Shown here one piece after another: positions 9,998 to 20,821 of a stretch of DNA of 64,000 nt. Every line of letters starts with the position of its first letter. The first letter of the stretch is position 1. The notes under the pieces were generated by a model, which worked only from the letters and a program-made list of their open reading frames with translations, was not told where the DNA came from and did no database searches. The position numbers and the translations under genes were made by a program. The stretch comes from Collybia mongolica (taxonomy: Eukaryota > Basidiomycota > Agaricomycetes > Agaricales > Clitocybaceae), in NCBI GenBank assembly GCA_013420905.1, contig JAAXNY010000007.1, positions 62,001-126,000 of the forward strand, written 5' to 3'.

Positions 9998-11164
9998 ATG
10001 GACGCCGAAACGAGGATGGATAACATTGAACGAGACGTAGGAGATCTCAATAGGAAGGCGGAGGAACAAGCCGAGCAGCTTAAGAAGCTCACCGACAGCA
10101 TCAATGCGCTGATCGCGCTCCAAACCGCGGCTCCCCCACCCCCGGTCAATACCCCTGCACCCAGCGCCCCTGTAAATAATGTATCAACACCTCTTCCCGC
10201 GACCCACGTTAATTCGGGACGACCTTCGGCACTCCGGCCATCGCTTCCCGATGACTTCGACGGATCGCGCGAACGAGGGCGTGCGTTCATTAACACATGC
10301 GAACTGTATATAAATCTTGTACCACACCAGTTCGCGGATGAAGTGACGCAGGTACGGTGGGCGTACACCTTCATGAAGAAAGGCCGAGTGTATCTGTTCG
10401 CGGACCGGGCCATGCGATACCAGACCGCTACCGGGAACCCGAAGTACGCAACATGGGCCCTATTCCGCGCCGACTTCGCGGTCAACTTCTTCGTGCAGAG
10501 CAAAGCGCAGCGGGCGATTACGAGGTTGGAAACGAGCAGCTACCACCAAGGATCGCGATCGGTGGACGACTACACGGATGAGTTCAGGGATCTCATCGAC
10601 AAGTCGGGATACAAGGAGGGGTTGACAATTGTGGTGAAGTACCGGAAGGGACTGAGTGGGGAGATTCAGTCACAGATCGCGACGATGGCAGTGGGACGAC
10701 CAGTGGACGATCAGCCGGAACAGTGGTATGTAGCGGCGATGAAGTGCGATGAAAACCGCCTCACCAACGAGGCCTTCCTGAGCACTAAACCGGCGGCTCG
10801 CGCACCTCCCGCACGCACTACCTCGGCGTTTTGCGCACCGCCGCACTTCTCAGCCCCGACGCTGCAACGGATGGCGCCACCACCACCTCCGCCGCCCCCT
10901 GCTTTCCCTCCACCGGTTCCGATGGATGTAGACGCGATGCGGAGGGCTCGAACGAACATCGAGACCTGCCACCAATGTAAGCAGCCGGGCCATTTCCGGA
11001 AGGACTGCCCCCTCCGCTACGACACGCAGTTCATGTCAATGGAGGAGCAGCATGAGTTCGCGCAGCACATCTTCGCGATGATAGACGCACAAGTCGAACC
11101 GCCGGCGGAAGAAGGGGAAACATTCGCAACCACTCAAGAGGGTTTTGTAGCGGACAGCGAGTGA
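9998..11164 (+). CDS. gag: Gag
   Basis: The first ATG in this frame is at 9998 (MDAETRMDNIERDV). An N-terminal heptad-like coiled coil (about residues 5-45) is followed by a Pro-rich linker, a retrotransposon gag core, another Pro-rich stretch with a proline run, and one CCHC zinc knuckle (CHQCKQPGHFRKDC) near residue 335. It ends at TGA 11162-11164. It would form the virus-like particle and bind the element RNA. The frame is open upstream back to a TAG at 9839 without an ATG and reads like protein, so an upstream start, possibly by splicing within the LTR, is considered in the findings. Confidence 0.85.
   Translation: MDAETRMDNIERDVGDLNRKAEEQAEQLKKLTDSINALIALQTAAPPPPVNTPAPSAPVNNVSTPLPATHVNSGRPSALRPSLPDDFDGSRERGRAFINTCELYINLVPHQFADEVTQVRWAYTFMKKGRVYLFADRAMRYQTATGNPKYATWALFRADFAVNFFVQSKAQRAITRLETSSYHQGSRSVDDYTDEFRDLIDKSGYKEGLTIVVKYRKGLSGEIQSQIATMAVGRPVDDQPEQWYVAAMKCDENRLTNEAFLSTKPAARAPPARTTSAFCAPPHFSAPTLQRMAPPPPPPPPAFPPPVPMDVDAMRRARTNIETCHQCKQPGHFRKDCPLRYDTQFMSMEEQHEFAQHIFAMIDAQVEPPAEEGETFATTQEGFVADSE
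11140..11146 (+). promoter_or_regulatory. Candidate -1 frameshift heptamer at the gag-pol overlap
   Basis: G GGT TTT fits the X XXY YYZ slippery pattern in the gag frame. A -1 shift here enters the pol frame, which is open from this point to TGA 11311. No pol ATG precedes the protease motif: the codon before its VDSGAT is TTG. Fusion synthesis from gag is therefore expected. A downstream stimulating structure was not tested. Confidence 0.45.
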
Positions 11165-14100
11165 ACAGTACGCCCTCGCTGTCATCTGTAAATAGGTTTG
11201 CATGTTTAGAAGTTGAGAATACAACTGAAATTTCCCAAACACCCGAAACTACTACAGAAGCCGTACAAGATACCATCCCCGTCCCTAAACCGCTGCGCCA
11301 GAGACTCCCCTGATGGGAACGAGCTCTACCCAAGCGATTCGTAGTCGCCGCCACCCCCAGCACTCGCTCGCTGAAGCTCAAGATTGAACTTCAGACGACC
11401 AACACAGGCAAGACATTCGCGACGAACAGCTTGGTAGACTCGGGAGCAACGGGCCTTTTCATCGATTCTGAATTCGTGTGGAGGAACAGGTTGACCTCGC
11501 GCAAGCTAGTTTGCACTATTCCGGTGTTCAACGTCGACGGCACTCCGAACGAGAACGGGTCTATTTCGGAGATCGTAGACCTCATCCTCCGGTACAACGG
11601 TCACTCAGAACGCACCCACTTCGCGGTCACCAGCCTAGGGAAGCAGGATCTCATACTGGGCTACACTTGGTTGCAGGAGCACAACCCAGAGATCAACTGG
11701 CAGACCAACGAGGTGAAGATGAGTTGCTGTCCCGACAAATGTCGGACCTGCGCGAACGAGGTTAAATCGGAAAAGGCGGAGAAGCGTAAATTGGAGGCCC
11801 GCATCAACGCCTGTCGCGCAGGACCCATGCCCGAACCAGAAACAGAAATTGGAGAGGTTCCCGACTCTGAGCACGAAGGAGATATCGCCCTTGAAGATTG
11901 CATCGAAGAGGGCGACCGTATCTTCGTGGTCAACATCGGCGAACCAGGACAGTTTCAGAAGGCACCGGAAGAGATTCGGACAACCCAAACCATCTCGCAG
12001 CGACTAGCGGAAAAGATCCAAACGGAAGCCCGGAAGAACGCGTCCCAGCAGATCGCAGACTCCTTTGATCGTAATGCGCAACCCAAGACGTTTTTCAATC
12101 TAGCACCGGCGCACGTCCACGAATTTGAGGATGTGTTCTCCAAGACGTCCTTCGACGCTCTCCCAGATCGCCGACCGTGGGACCACGCGATCGAACTTGT
12201 CCGCGACGCAGAAGGGAAATCCTGCAAGGTCTACCCGCTCTCAGTCGCCGAACAAGCGGAGTTGGACAAGTTCCTCGAGGAGAACCTCGCCTCTGGTCGG
12301 ATCCGCCCCTCCAAATCGCCAATGGCTTCGCCGTTCTTCTTTATCAAGAAGAAGGACAGTTCGCTACGCCCGGTACAGGACTACCGCGTTCTCAATTCGC
12401 TGACGATCAAGAACAAATACCCACTCCCACTCATCTCCGACCTCGTCAACAATCTTCGGGGAGCGAAATACTTCTCCAAATTCGACGTTCGCTGGGGATA
12501 CAACAACGTCCAAATTAAGGAAGGTGATGAGTGGAAGGCCGCATTTCGCACAAACCGCGGAATGTTTGAGCCCCTGGTAATGTTCTTTGGTCTCACTAAC
12601 TTGCCGGCAACGTTCCAAACCATGATGAACGAGATATTCCACGATCTCATCATGGAAGGAGTGGTATGTGTCTACATCGATGATATTCTAATCTACACAA
12701 AGACACTCGCCGAACACCGCCGAATTACGAGGTTAGTTCTCCAGCAACTCCACGAACATAAACTGTACCTGCGACTGGACAAATGCGAATTCGAGAAGAC
12801 CCGAATCGAGTATCTGGGGCTCATTATCTCGGAGGGGCAGGCGGAGATGGACCCGGTCAAGGTTGCCGGAGTAGCGGAATGGCCAACGCCCACGAACAAG
12901 AAGCAAGTGCAGTCCTTCTTGGGCTTCACGAACTTCTATCGGCGGTTCATTCGCGACTTCTCCCATATTGCGCGGCCATTGTTTGATCTCACCGGTAAAG
13001 ACGTGCCTTGGAAGTGGGGTGAGTCGGAGCAGGAGGCATTCGAAGGGTTGAAGGAAGCGGTGTCGTCTAAACCGGTACTGATGTTCGCAGACGACAACCG
13101 GCCGTTTAGGGTGGAGGCAGATAGTTCGGATTTCGCGACCGGCGCAGTACTTTCGCAACTCAGCCCGGAGGACGACAAGTGGCACCCAATCGCGTTTTCG
13201 TCAAAGAGCCTCAACGCGGTCGAGCGGAATTACGAGATACACGACAAGGAAATGCTCGCCATCATTCGCGCACTCGAAGAATGGCGACACTTCCTTGAAG
13301 GCGCGCGACACGACTTCGAGATCTGGACAGACCACAAAAATCTAGAGTACTTCCGGACGTCCCAGAAGCTAAATCGGAGACAGGCCAGGTGGTCACTGTA
13401 CCTCTCCCGATTCAACTTCTCGCTGCACCACAAGCCCGGACGAAGTATGGGTAAGCCAGACGCGCTATCTCGCCAAGCGGACCACAGCGATGGAAGCGAG
13501 GATAACTGCGATCTAGTCCTCCTCAAACCGGAGTTGTTCACAATCCGCGCGCTGGAAGGAATGGTCGTGGAAGGAGAGGAAAGGGACATTCTGCGGGATA
13601 TTCGGAGAGGCAATCGCGAGGGACATCAGGAGGAAGCGGTGGTGAAGGCAGCGCAGGAGTTGAAGAAGTCCGCAGGAAAATCGGTTCGGAGCGCAGAGTG
13701 GAGGGAAGCGCAGGAGTTGCTGTATTTCCGCGATCGCATCTACGTCCCAAAACACGCTGACCTTCGCAGACGTATAGTTGCGCAACATCACGATTCGCGA
13801 ATTGCGGGACACGCCGGAAGATGGAAGACGTTGGAACTCGTATCGCGCAATTACTGGTGGCCTCAAATGTCGCGCTACATCGGCGAATACTGCAAGACAT
13901 GCGACCTCTGTCTCTGAACGAAGGCTCAGCGTCAACTTCCAAGCGGCGAACTTAAACCGCTGCCGATTCCGGAAGGTCGCTGGGACGTCGCAAGCGTGGA
14001 TTTCATCATGGAACTCCCCGAGTCGCAAGGGCATGATGCGATCATGGTAGTGGTGGACACGGTGGGTAAACGCGTGCACTTCATCCCAACCACGACGACA

Positions 14101-15111
14101 ATTACCGCGCTTGGATTGGCGAGGCTTTACCTCCAGCATGTGTGGAAGTTGCACAGCTTACCGAAGGCTATGGTCTCCGACCGAGGGGTACAGTTCGTGG
14201 CGGAATTCACAAGGGAGTTATATCGCATGCTTGATATTAAACTCACAGCGTCTACGGCGTACCACCCACAGACAGACGGACAGACCGAGCGAGTGAACCA
14301 GGAACTGGAGCAGTATCTCCGGTTATTCGTCAGCGAGCGACAGGACAACTGGGTCGACCTTTTACCGCTCGCTGAATTCCAGTACAATAACCACGTCCAC
14401 TCCTCGACACAGCACTCGCCGTTCTTCCTGGACACCAGTCGACATCCACGCATGGGCTTTGAACCACAGACCGCACCATCCCGGCTGGAAACCGCGAACG
14501 AATTCCGCGACCGAATGAAGGACACCCTCGAGGAAGCCTGCGCCGCATTAGCCAAAGCCAAGGACGAGATGGCGATGTACTACAATCGCCGCCGAAACCC
14601 AACACCCGACTACCAGGTTGGAGACCGGATGTATTTGGATTCGCGCGACATTCGTATCACTCGACCGTCGCAGAAACTGGCTCACCGCTACATCGGGCCC
14701 TACCCCATCGAAGCCAAGGTTGGATCGCACGCCTACCGCCTCAAACTTCTGCCGGCGCTATCGCGCATCCACCCGGTCTTCCATGTTGTCAAACTCCTAC
14801 CCGCACCACACAACCCAATACCCGGTAGAACGGTCACCAAAGTCCCTGAACCCACTCTCATAGACGGCGAGGTACATTATGAGGTTCAGGAGATCATGGA
14901 CAGCCGGGTTCACAGGAACAAGCTGCAGTACCTGATCGCCTGGAAGGGCTACAGCTACGAACAGAACACCTGGGAACCTGCCGACAAGGTGAATGCGGAC
15001 GAGTTGGTCGCCGAATTCTACAGACGCAACCCCGGAGCACCGCGACTCGTACAACGCGTCCAATTCGCACAGATCCTGTTCCAACGCCGGCGTGAAGACA
15101 CGCGAACCTAG
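11147..15111 (+). pseudogene. pol: Pol polyprotein (PR-RT-RH-INT-chromodomain), two in-frame TGA stops
   Basis: One continuous reading frame, interrupted only by TGA at 11311-11313 (between frameshift site and protease) and TGA at 13915-13917 (just after the integrase zinc finger). Visible in order: protease DSGATG (about 11437), RT with FFIKKKDSSLRPVQDYR and catalytic YIDD (about 12676), RNase H (EADSSDFATGAVL), integrase HHCC (HHDSRIAGHAG ... CKTCDLC), DDE core (VDFIMELPE, VSDRG, QELEQ), GPY/F (HRYIGPYPIEAKVG), and a chromodomain near the end (YLIAWKGYSYEQNTWEP). Frame phase on both sides of each TGA is identical and both sites read as CGA-to-TGA. The chromodomain would steer integration to modified histone tails. 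Stop at 15109-15111. Confidence 0.9.
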
Positions 15112-15122
15112 AAGGGGGGTAA
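15110..15122 (+). other. Polypurine tract
   Basis: AGAAGGGGGGTAA directly before the 3' LTR, the expected plus-strand primer for reverse transcription. Confidence 0.7.
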
Positions 15123-15594
15123 TGTAAGGGGAACTCCATTTCCGCCTTACTTCGCCGATCTAGCCTTACTTCGCCGATTCGCAACTCAGTCATCCCGCCG
15201 ACTTACGATACAATTTCTCTGCTTCGCGCTCACTCAATTACATTCACTACATCGCACGTTCATTACCTACACCCACACGCACCCCCACTCTCTACTTCGC
15301 GCGCAGTTCACCGCCGGACTTCGCACTTGTTCGGACTATCAAGGGCACGGTCACGTGACCTTCACTAGCCCAACGCGTGTCGTCGTACCGCACCGGGAAC
15401 GTGTATTTAATGTAGTACTAGGTATATAGCACACCCCCCCTGATGGAGGCTCCTCAGAGAATTCTCTTAGGATCCCCTCCACCAGGTGAGTAGTACATAT
15501 GTCGTACAAGTGAATACATCAACTTAGGATCCCCTCCACCAGCGTCGGCCCGCTCTACTAAGTTCGCGCGCACTCCGCCGGAGTTGCCCTTACA
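15123..15594 (+). repeat. 3' LTR
   Basis: 472 bp, same termini as the 5' LTR, followed by the AGGTG target duplication. It lacks four bases (ACTT-type deletion) found near 9462-9470 of the 5' LTR. Confidence 0.95.
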
Positions 15595-15599
15595 AGGTG

Positions 15600-16335
15600 C
15601 TTACAGGTGGGAAAAGCATCGCAGTCAATCAATTGACACAAAATATATCTTCGTCGTTATTGTGTGCAACGTCTGATAAGCAAGCAGTGCAGTCTTTTGA
15701 AATTTACAGAGTATGTCTAACTCATATCACTTAACGTTTTTTTGATATCCGCCTGCAACTAAAAGAGGTTTACACATTTTGAAAGTGTGGCCATGGGCAA
15801 AGGAACAATTACTGCCCGATATTTTTCTTTGTACCAAGGATCTGTGCCTCGCGCACTGAATGCATCCTATTCATGCTCAGCAATTGCAATGTCCCGCACA
15901 ATTACCAGGGTGCTTTGTTCCTGAATAAGATGTCCTGGCCATCCGAGTTTCAAATTCCTTGACCTCAGGAAAAAATCTTAAGCTTGGTTTGATTACACCA
16001 CCAAAGAGAAATTTGATTTAGCCTTCATTGAGAATGTCGACAGTCAGTTTTTTCGGCCAATATTTATATGTATGTAAGTATAGGTTTTCTGTAGGTCATC
16101 CAGCTGACATCTGTCCATATGAACAACCCAATTAAAAAAGTAATTGTAGGGGGCATCATACTGCTGAACGTGAGGTTTGTACAATGGGGTACAATGTTGG
16201 AATGGGGGGAGGCGAGCCTTGGTTTCACCGAAGCTAACTGTCTTGCTGCATGAGGACCTCGTTGAACAGGGACTATTCGTTGCTTAAAGTTCTTAGGATG
16301 TGTTCTGCATATCTCCCCTAGATCTGTGCATTTTG
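15600..16335. other. Intergenic, no gene seen
   Basis: AT-rich DNA to the right of the retrotransposon. No domain or repeat recognised. Confidence 0.5.
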
Positions 16336-16580
16336 CTTCGGTGGTCTCGCGCAAGTTGCTGGAAGATCCTGAGGCAACCCCCCTAGTCCGCTTGTTCATT
16401 GTCACTCGCTTTCCAGTGATCTTGCGCCCAATGTTGGAAGTTTTGGGGACAGCTCTGCCTTTCTAATCCCCTTGCCCGTAATTATTCACTCGTTTCTTGA
16501 AAATCCTGGGACGTACTCTCCGTATATCTCCATTGTGCATACCCTAGTGGTCTCGCCCCCACCACTGGAACATCCTGAGG
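16336..16580 (+). repeat. R-type motif cluster upstream of F-box C
   Basis: Several degenerate R units in the plus direction: GTGGTCTCGCGCAAGTTGC plus TGGAAGATCCTG near 16340-16375, AGTGATCTTGCGCCCAATG near 16415, and GTGGTCTCGCCCCCACCAC plus GGAACATCCTGAGG near 16550. They lie 5' of F-box C, pointing toward it, as R copies do for F-box A and B. They are not a full R copy. Confidence 0.6.
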
Positions 16581-16965
16581 CATAGTCAACCCTCCTTAGC
16601 CCAACTGCCCATCATCACTTGCTCCCTGACTATTCTCATGCCCAACATTGGGATTCTGCAGTGGACTCATCTCCTAGTATACCCTTTTTATCGCTATTTC
16701 ATTTTTTCACGGTCGGAGCTCGAAAAACATATTGTACCCTTCCGCACTACAATGTTCAGGAAGGTCAGAAACGTATTCATAGTACCTATCTCAATGGCCT
16801 CCTGCTTGTTCCTGGTGGCTTCAACTGTATAGTACTAATCAACCCTTTTCGCAACATGTCTGTACTACCCACAGGTGCCATTGTTGTTTCTTATTTGGTG
16901 GCTGATTTTTATATCTGCTGGGCAGCCACTCATCAATTCCTTTATTCCTTAGTCCGTTACATGAC

Positions 16966-18339
16966 ATGACTTCAAATACCCTCTGCATTCTAAGAGTGTG
17001 CGAACTACTCAATCTCATTGCAAAGCAGTTGTCTCACAGGGACCTTGCCGCATTGGCACAAGTTTCAAAACTCATTTCTGACGGATGCCTCGATGTCTTG
17101 TGGAAGGACCTCCCAACGCCTTTCCCACTTCTTGCTCTTTTACCCTCCATCATCTGGTCAAACGGCCAATATGTAGGTTGCCTCGTTTGATTATTCACTC
17201 TCCGGAGATGCTAAGGTATTCAAATATAGGTGCTTGACCAGGGACGGCCCATTCAAGAGAGCAAGTGGCAGGTATTCAACAATTACGCACAGCGCGTCCA
17301 CTGCATTTTCTGCCAATTCTCTTCCACCTCACATGGGGCCAAGGACATAGACTCCTCCATTTTTTGAATGCTACAGGGCCTCAAAGGCCTGCCCTTATTT
17401 CCTTGTCTCTGAATCCTCACTATCCCAGTTGATGACATACTCTCCAAATTCACCTTGTGTTGCGTCGCAACCAATATCCAAGTATATCTAGCCAATCTTT
17501 CTCCTTTCTTAGCTCCTACGCTGGCCCAGGTCAACCTGTTGGGGCACGAGCATCTGAAATGTGCACTAAACCATGCAATTGTTGAACATCTTTCCATCAC
17601 TAGCCCAAACTTGCGCCACTTTCGCATTGACTCTATTCTGGACCCCCATATTATTAATATCCTTCCCAAATTCAATGACATGAAGATCTTTGATTTCGGC
17701 TTTGACTTCGACCAGCTGTATCAGCATCGCTTTTATGCAATCACACATATCCCCAATGTATTCGACGTGTTATTTAGCATGGCATCATCATCAAATATTT
17801 TGTCAATGCTATTAATCAATGCCGATAATATAAAACAAATAAAAATCCCACCCCTACTGTTTCCACCCATTGCAAATCTTTCGCGACTTGCCTTCAAAGT
17901 TCCCCGGTGTAATATTCTTACTGGCATATTTCATCTCACTCCAAACCTCACAAACCTTTCCCTTTCGGTGGAGAATCTTCATCTCGAGGATGTGAAGGAA
18001 CTTGGTTCTGCATTGTTAGCATGTCCCGCTTTGCGGAACTTGGAGGTCAATGCCTATTGGGCATGTCAATCATGCTCTGTTATGCCACATTCCCCCTTTA
18101 TCATGGTTGACTTCGTTCGCCCCCTGAAGGGTTTACCGCTGGAAGTTCTTGTCCTCGATACATTCATATCTCTCAACATTGAGGTTTCGTGTGGTGCTAT
18201 ATGCGAGGTTGGACAAGCCTTTCCCAAACTTCGAAAGCTTCACCTTTTCTCCATGTCTGGTCCTGTAGGGCCTCCCTTTTCGCTTGCCGCAGCTGGTATG
18301 TGCCTGGCTTGGTTGTGTCCTGATCTCATTGACTTGTGA
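16966..18339 (+). pseudogene. F-box/LRR-like gene, copy C
   Basis: Exon 1, 16966-17172 (69 codons, the same length as copy A), carries an F-box core (VCELLNLIAKQLSHRDLAALAQVSKL ... CLDVLW). The donor is GTAGGT and exon 2 starts at 17230. Exon 2 is LRR-like through 18339. There are no frameshifts, but TGA stands at 17365-17367 and at 17410-17412. The latter is where copies A and B have AGG Arg. The final TGA at 18337 falls where copy B has CGG. This is the most complete of the three copies and keeps CGA at 18232-18234, where copy B has TGA. Expected role if repaired in relatives: SCF substrate adaptor. Confidence 0.75.
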
Positions 18340-18344
18340 GTCAG

Positions 18345-19053
18345 CCGCCCATATTCTCAATTGCACCAGCCAACTCGCCTTGCAATGTTTCCAACTGAGA
18401 CCACTTTTTACGCAGCCTAGATATAATATTACTAACTAAATGAAATGTTCTTTGATTATGTACATACTCAAAGTTGTAGCTGATTAATATTAACTCTCAA
18501 TGGCGCCTGATCACTACTCAAAGGGAAGCTCAGATAAATAAACAAATATATTTACATTTAGTTAAAATTATGCCACAAAGCTCTTCCAAACCCAGCACAA
18601 ATCTGCTCGACACCCACCCCCTCTTACATGCTCAGAATGGGGTCACCATATGTAGCACATTAAAAAATAGCGCTTTCGAGACTCCGAATTTCCAACTATC
18701 ATACACAATTTAATGGACATGCAACATTGGATGTACCCTTATACAAACCTGAGGATATTCCCGGATTAGAACATCTGCCCTGTCCAGTGCGGGCCCTATT
18801 TGTTGCCTGGTACATATATATATTATTGTTAAATGCAATATCTGGGTACAAGAAACACACCTCTTCTCAAGGGAAGTTGCCCACTCCCCTATTAATGTTT
18901 TCAAGCAGATCACCACATACCGCCATAAACTACATTCTAGTTGGGACTTGATGAATAGGAGGAACATACAATATCATTGTGATCGTAATCCCAGAGTAAA
19001 ATGGATGTAAGGGTGGCAAGTATCTTGTTGTGCACCAATATGTTGTAATGCCC
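18345..19053. other. Intergenic, no gene seen
   Basis: AT-rich. A minus frame at 18967-18710 has a hydrophobic start but no recognised domain; it may be the far part of the damaged gene left of the hAT-like element. Confidence 0.35.
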
Positions 19054-19061
19054 AGAGCAAT

Positions 19062-19849
19062 CAAGGGGGTGGTGGAACCAGAATCCCGAACCTTGGGTAG
19101 GGGGGGGGGTCCGGCCAGAGGCCGAAAAAAAAGTTTGGACTTGTGCTACTCAGGTGGCAGTGGGCCGCCATCTGACAGAATAATTACTCTCGAGAAGCTC
19201 TCAAGCATCATAGGAAGCCATCATCGACAGTTAACACCTAATAGTAGACAGTTAATACCTAATAGTAATATGTTCTACTTCGTGAGCAACACAACAGTGA
19301 AAAAATGCCAAAGAAAAGGTAAAACATCTATGGAGGACCAATACAAGACACTGACAACACAGCTTGATACAGAGATTACAGCATCCCCTTTGGCCACTTC
19401 ACGCAATGAGTCTTGAGGTCGGTGTTTTCGTAAGACCAGGCAATTTGATCTCAGTGTGTGCAAGTGTGGCAACGAGGTGTCGAATGCAGAGATTAAAAAG
19501 GGTGACGCTGTCATGCAATGTAAGGTTCCTGGGTGCGAGACTGTTTGGGTGAGTCGTCAAGAAAATACTTGATCACCCAGGCAGCTGATGATTTGAGATC
19601 AGTATCATCGCAAGTGCATGGGATATGATGTGATACCTAAGAATTGGTCCTGCCGAAGTTGCAAATTGAGCACGACTGGCACAAAACAGCGCCACACTTG
19701 AGTAAATACAATTTCTTGATCAAACATGTGATCTAGCACGTGATGTGAAATTACCATATATAGAAGGAGGGGGGGGGGAGGGGGTCTATTCCTTGCTGAA
19801 ACAGAAGTTCCGACTGTATATATGAAAGTCGCGTTCCGCCACCCCCTTG
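19062..19849 (+). mobile_element. hAT-like element 1 (788 bp)
   Basis: Termini CAAGGGGGTGGTGGAACC and, inverted at the right end, GTTCCGCCACCCCCTTG. Flanking 8-bp duplication AGAGCAAT (19054-19061) and AGAGCGAT (19850-19857), one mismatch, at a CpG. The termini and first about 280 bp match the element at 26542-27877 in the opposite orientation. An 8-bp duplication with CA[A/G]GG ends fits the hAT superfamily, but no hAT transposase is present. It carries a PHD-finger gene. Confidence 0.75.
19305..19699 (+). CDS. PHD-finger protein encoded in the hAT-like element
   Basis: ATG 19305 starts a tiny exon (MPKK) with donor GTAAAAC, as in the sister element. The middle is unclear, with a stop in frame near 19416. 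From about 19440 the frame reads a C4HC3 pattern: VCKCGN, then MQCKVPGCETVW, donor GTGAGT at 19551, acceptor GAGATCAG, then YHRKCMG and WSCRSCK, ending at TGA 19697. PHD fingers usually read histone H3 tails. The Cys/His order supports the call, while the link between the first exon and the PHD exon is uncertain. A similar PHD piece is present in the element at 26.5-27.9 kb. Confidence 0.5.
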
Positions 19850-19857
19850 AGAGCGAT

Positions 19858-20398
19858 ACAACAATATTTGGCATGAGACACCCATAAATGGCAAAAACTG
19901 AACACCAGTCCTGTCTATCAACATGGAAAATACAATGATAGCAAGAGCCTTCTCCTTCACGATAAGATCCGATTGGACTACAAAGTCGTAAATAAACCAT
20001 GCGACTTCAAATGTATGGTTACTGACCAGGGTCATTGCGAGGTTCGTCCCACAGAATACTGTCGAAATGTACTTTAACCAACTCAGCCAAACGCCATGCC
20101 ATTCTTTCTGGATACTGCTCAATCAATAGGGCAGCAATGCGTTACGTCGCATTTTCATAGAGCGTTCCGCGGTCATAGCTTGTTCAAGAAGGTGTTCAAT
20201 TATGATGGGTAAGCAAGAAGGTCGAAATGATTGAATTGTGGTTCGCTGTCTTTCTGGGGGTTGTGGTAGTCGATGAAGTTCGAGCGCCAGCTGGAGACTC
20301 CTTGGGAGATGTTTTATCCAAAATGCGAAATCATTGTCGTGCTTGAAATCAGATTCAAATTGAGGATTGTGTTGGACTTTGTAGGCAAGGGGCATTTC
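19858..20398 (-). pseudogene. Unknown gene, damaged, cut by hAT-like element 1
   Basis: Minus strand from ATG 20395 reads MPLAYKVQHNPQFESDF... for about 80 residues. Similarity to a normal protein then appears to pass to another frame (ALLIEQYPERMAWRLAELVK, about 20140-20060), followed by hydrophobic segments toward 19860. The element with its 8-bp duplication sits at the left end, and a hydrophobic frame resumes beyond it (18967-18710). I do not recognise the family. Frame changes and a stop suggest a pseudogene. Confidence 0.35.
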
Positions 20399-20399
20399 T

Positions 20400-20821
20400 A
20401 TAGTCTAATGGATGGGTGTATGTGAGGTGAATGAATGAGAGTAGTAGATCCAGGAGTGGCTCACCCAGTAACTCATCTATTGTGATAACAAAGGGAACAC
20501 ATCCAGACATGTGGCAGTTATTTCCACATGTAGCACTATGAAGCCAATGCGATTATGATGTTCAGTAAGAATATTCATCATAGAGAATCAAAATCCGAAC
20601 TGGAAGACTATTGCTCTAATATATTACCCATGTTGCTTTTCAAACCAGCAGTGCTTTTGATCAATTGTGGTTACAGTGCAGAACACATGCCGATATGGAA
20701 CTTGAGAAGGTAATTATAGCAATGATAGTGTATGTACTAGCTGATCATGGTATTGATAGCCCAAGGAATGAAAACTGATGGCGTGGTGGCTATAATTATA
20801 TATTGTGTCAAATATGCAGTA
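20400..20821. other. Intergenic, no gene seen
   Basis: AT-rich DNA, no recognised feature. Confidence 0.5.

Larger units (their letters stand above)
9362..15594 (+). mobile_element. Ty3/gypsy LTR retrotransposon (chromovirus), full length
   Basis: A 6.2-kb element bounded by two LTRs that both begin TGTAAG and end CTTACA, flanked by a perfect 5-bp target duplication AGGTG (9357-9361 and 15595-15599). Internal order is gag with CCHC knuckle, protease, reverse transcriptase, RNase H, integrase with GPY/F, then a C-terminal chromodomain: the chromovirus arrangement. The LTRs differ at 9 substitutions plus one 4-bp indel over about 472 bp, so insertion is fairly recent. Eight of the nine substitutions lie at CpG or its TpG/CpA products. 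Pol carries two in-frame TGA codons and the element is probably unable to move by itself. Confidence 0.95.

Noticed and set aside
9697..10503. 268-codon minus-strand frame opposite gag
   Set aside because: Mirror frame of gag and LTR with Ser/Arg-rich composition typical of antisense frames in GC-rich coding DNA.
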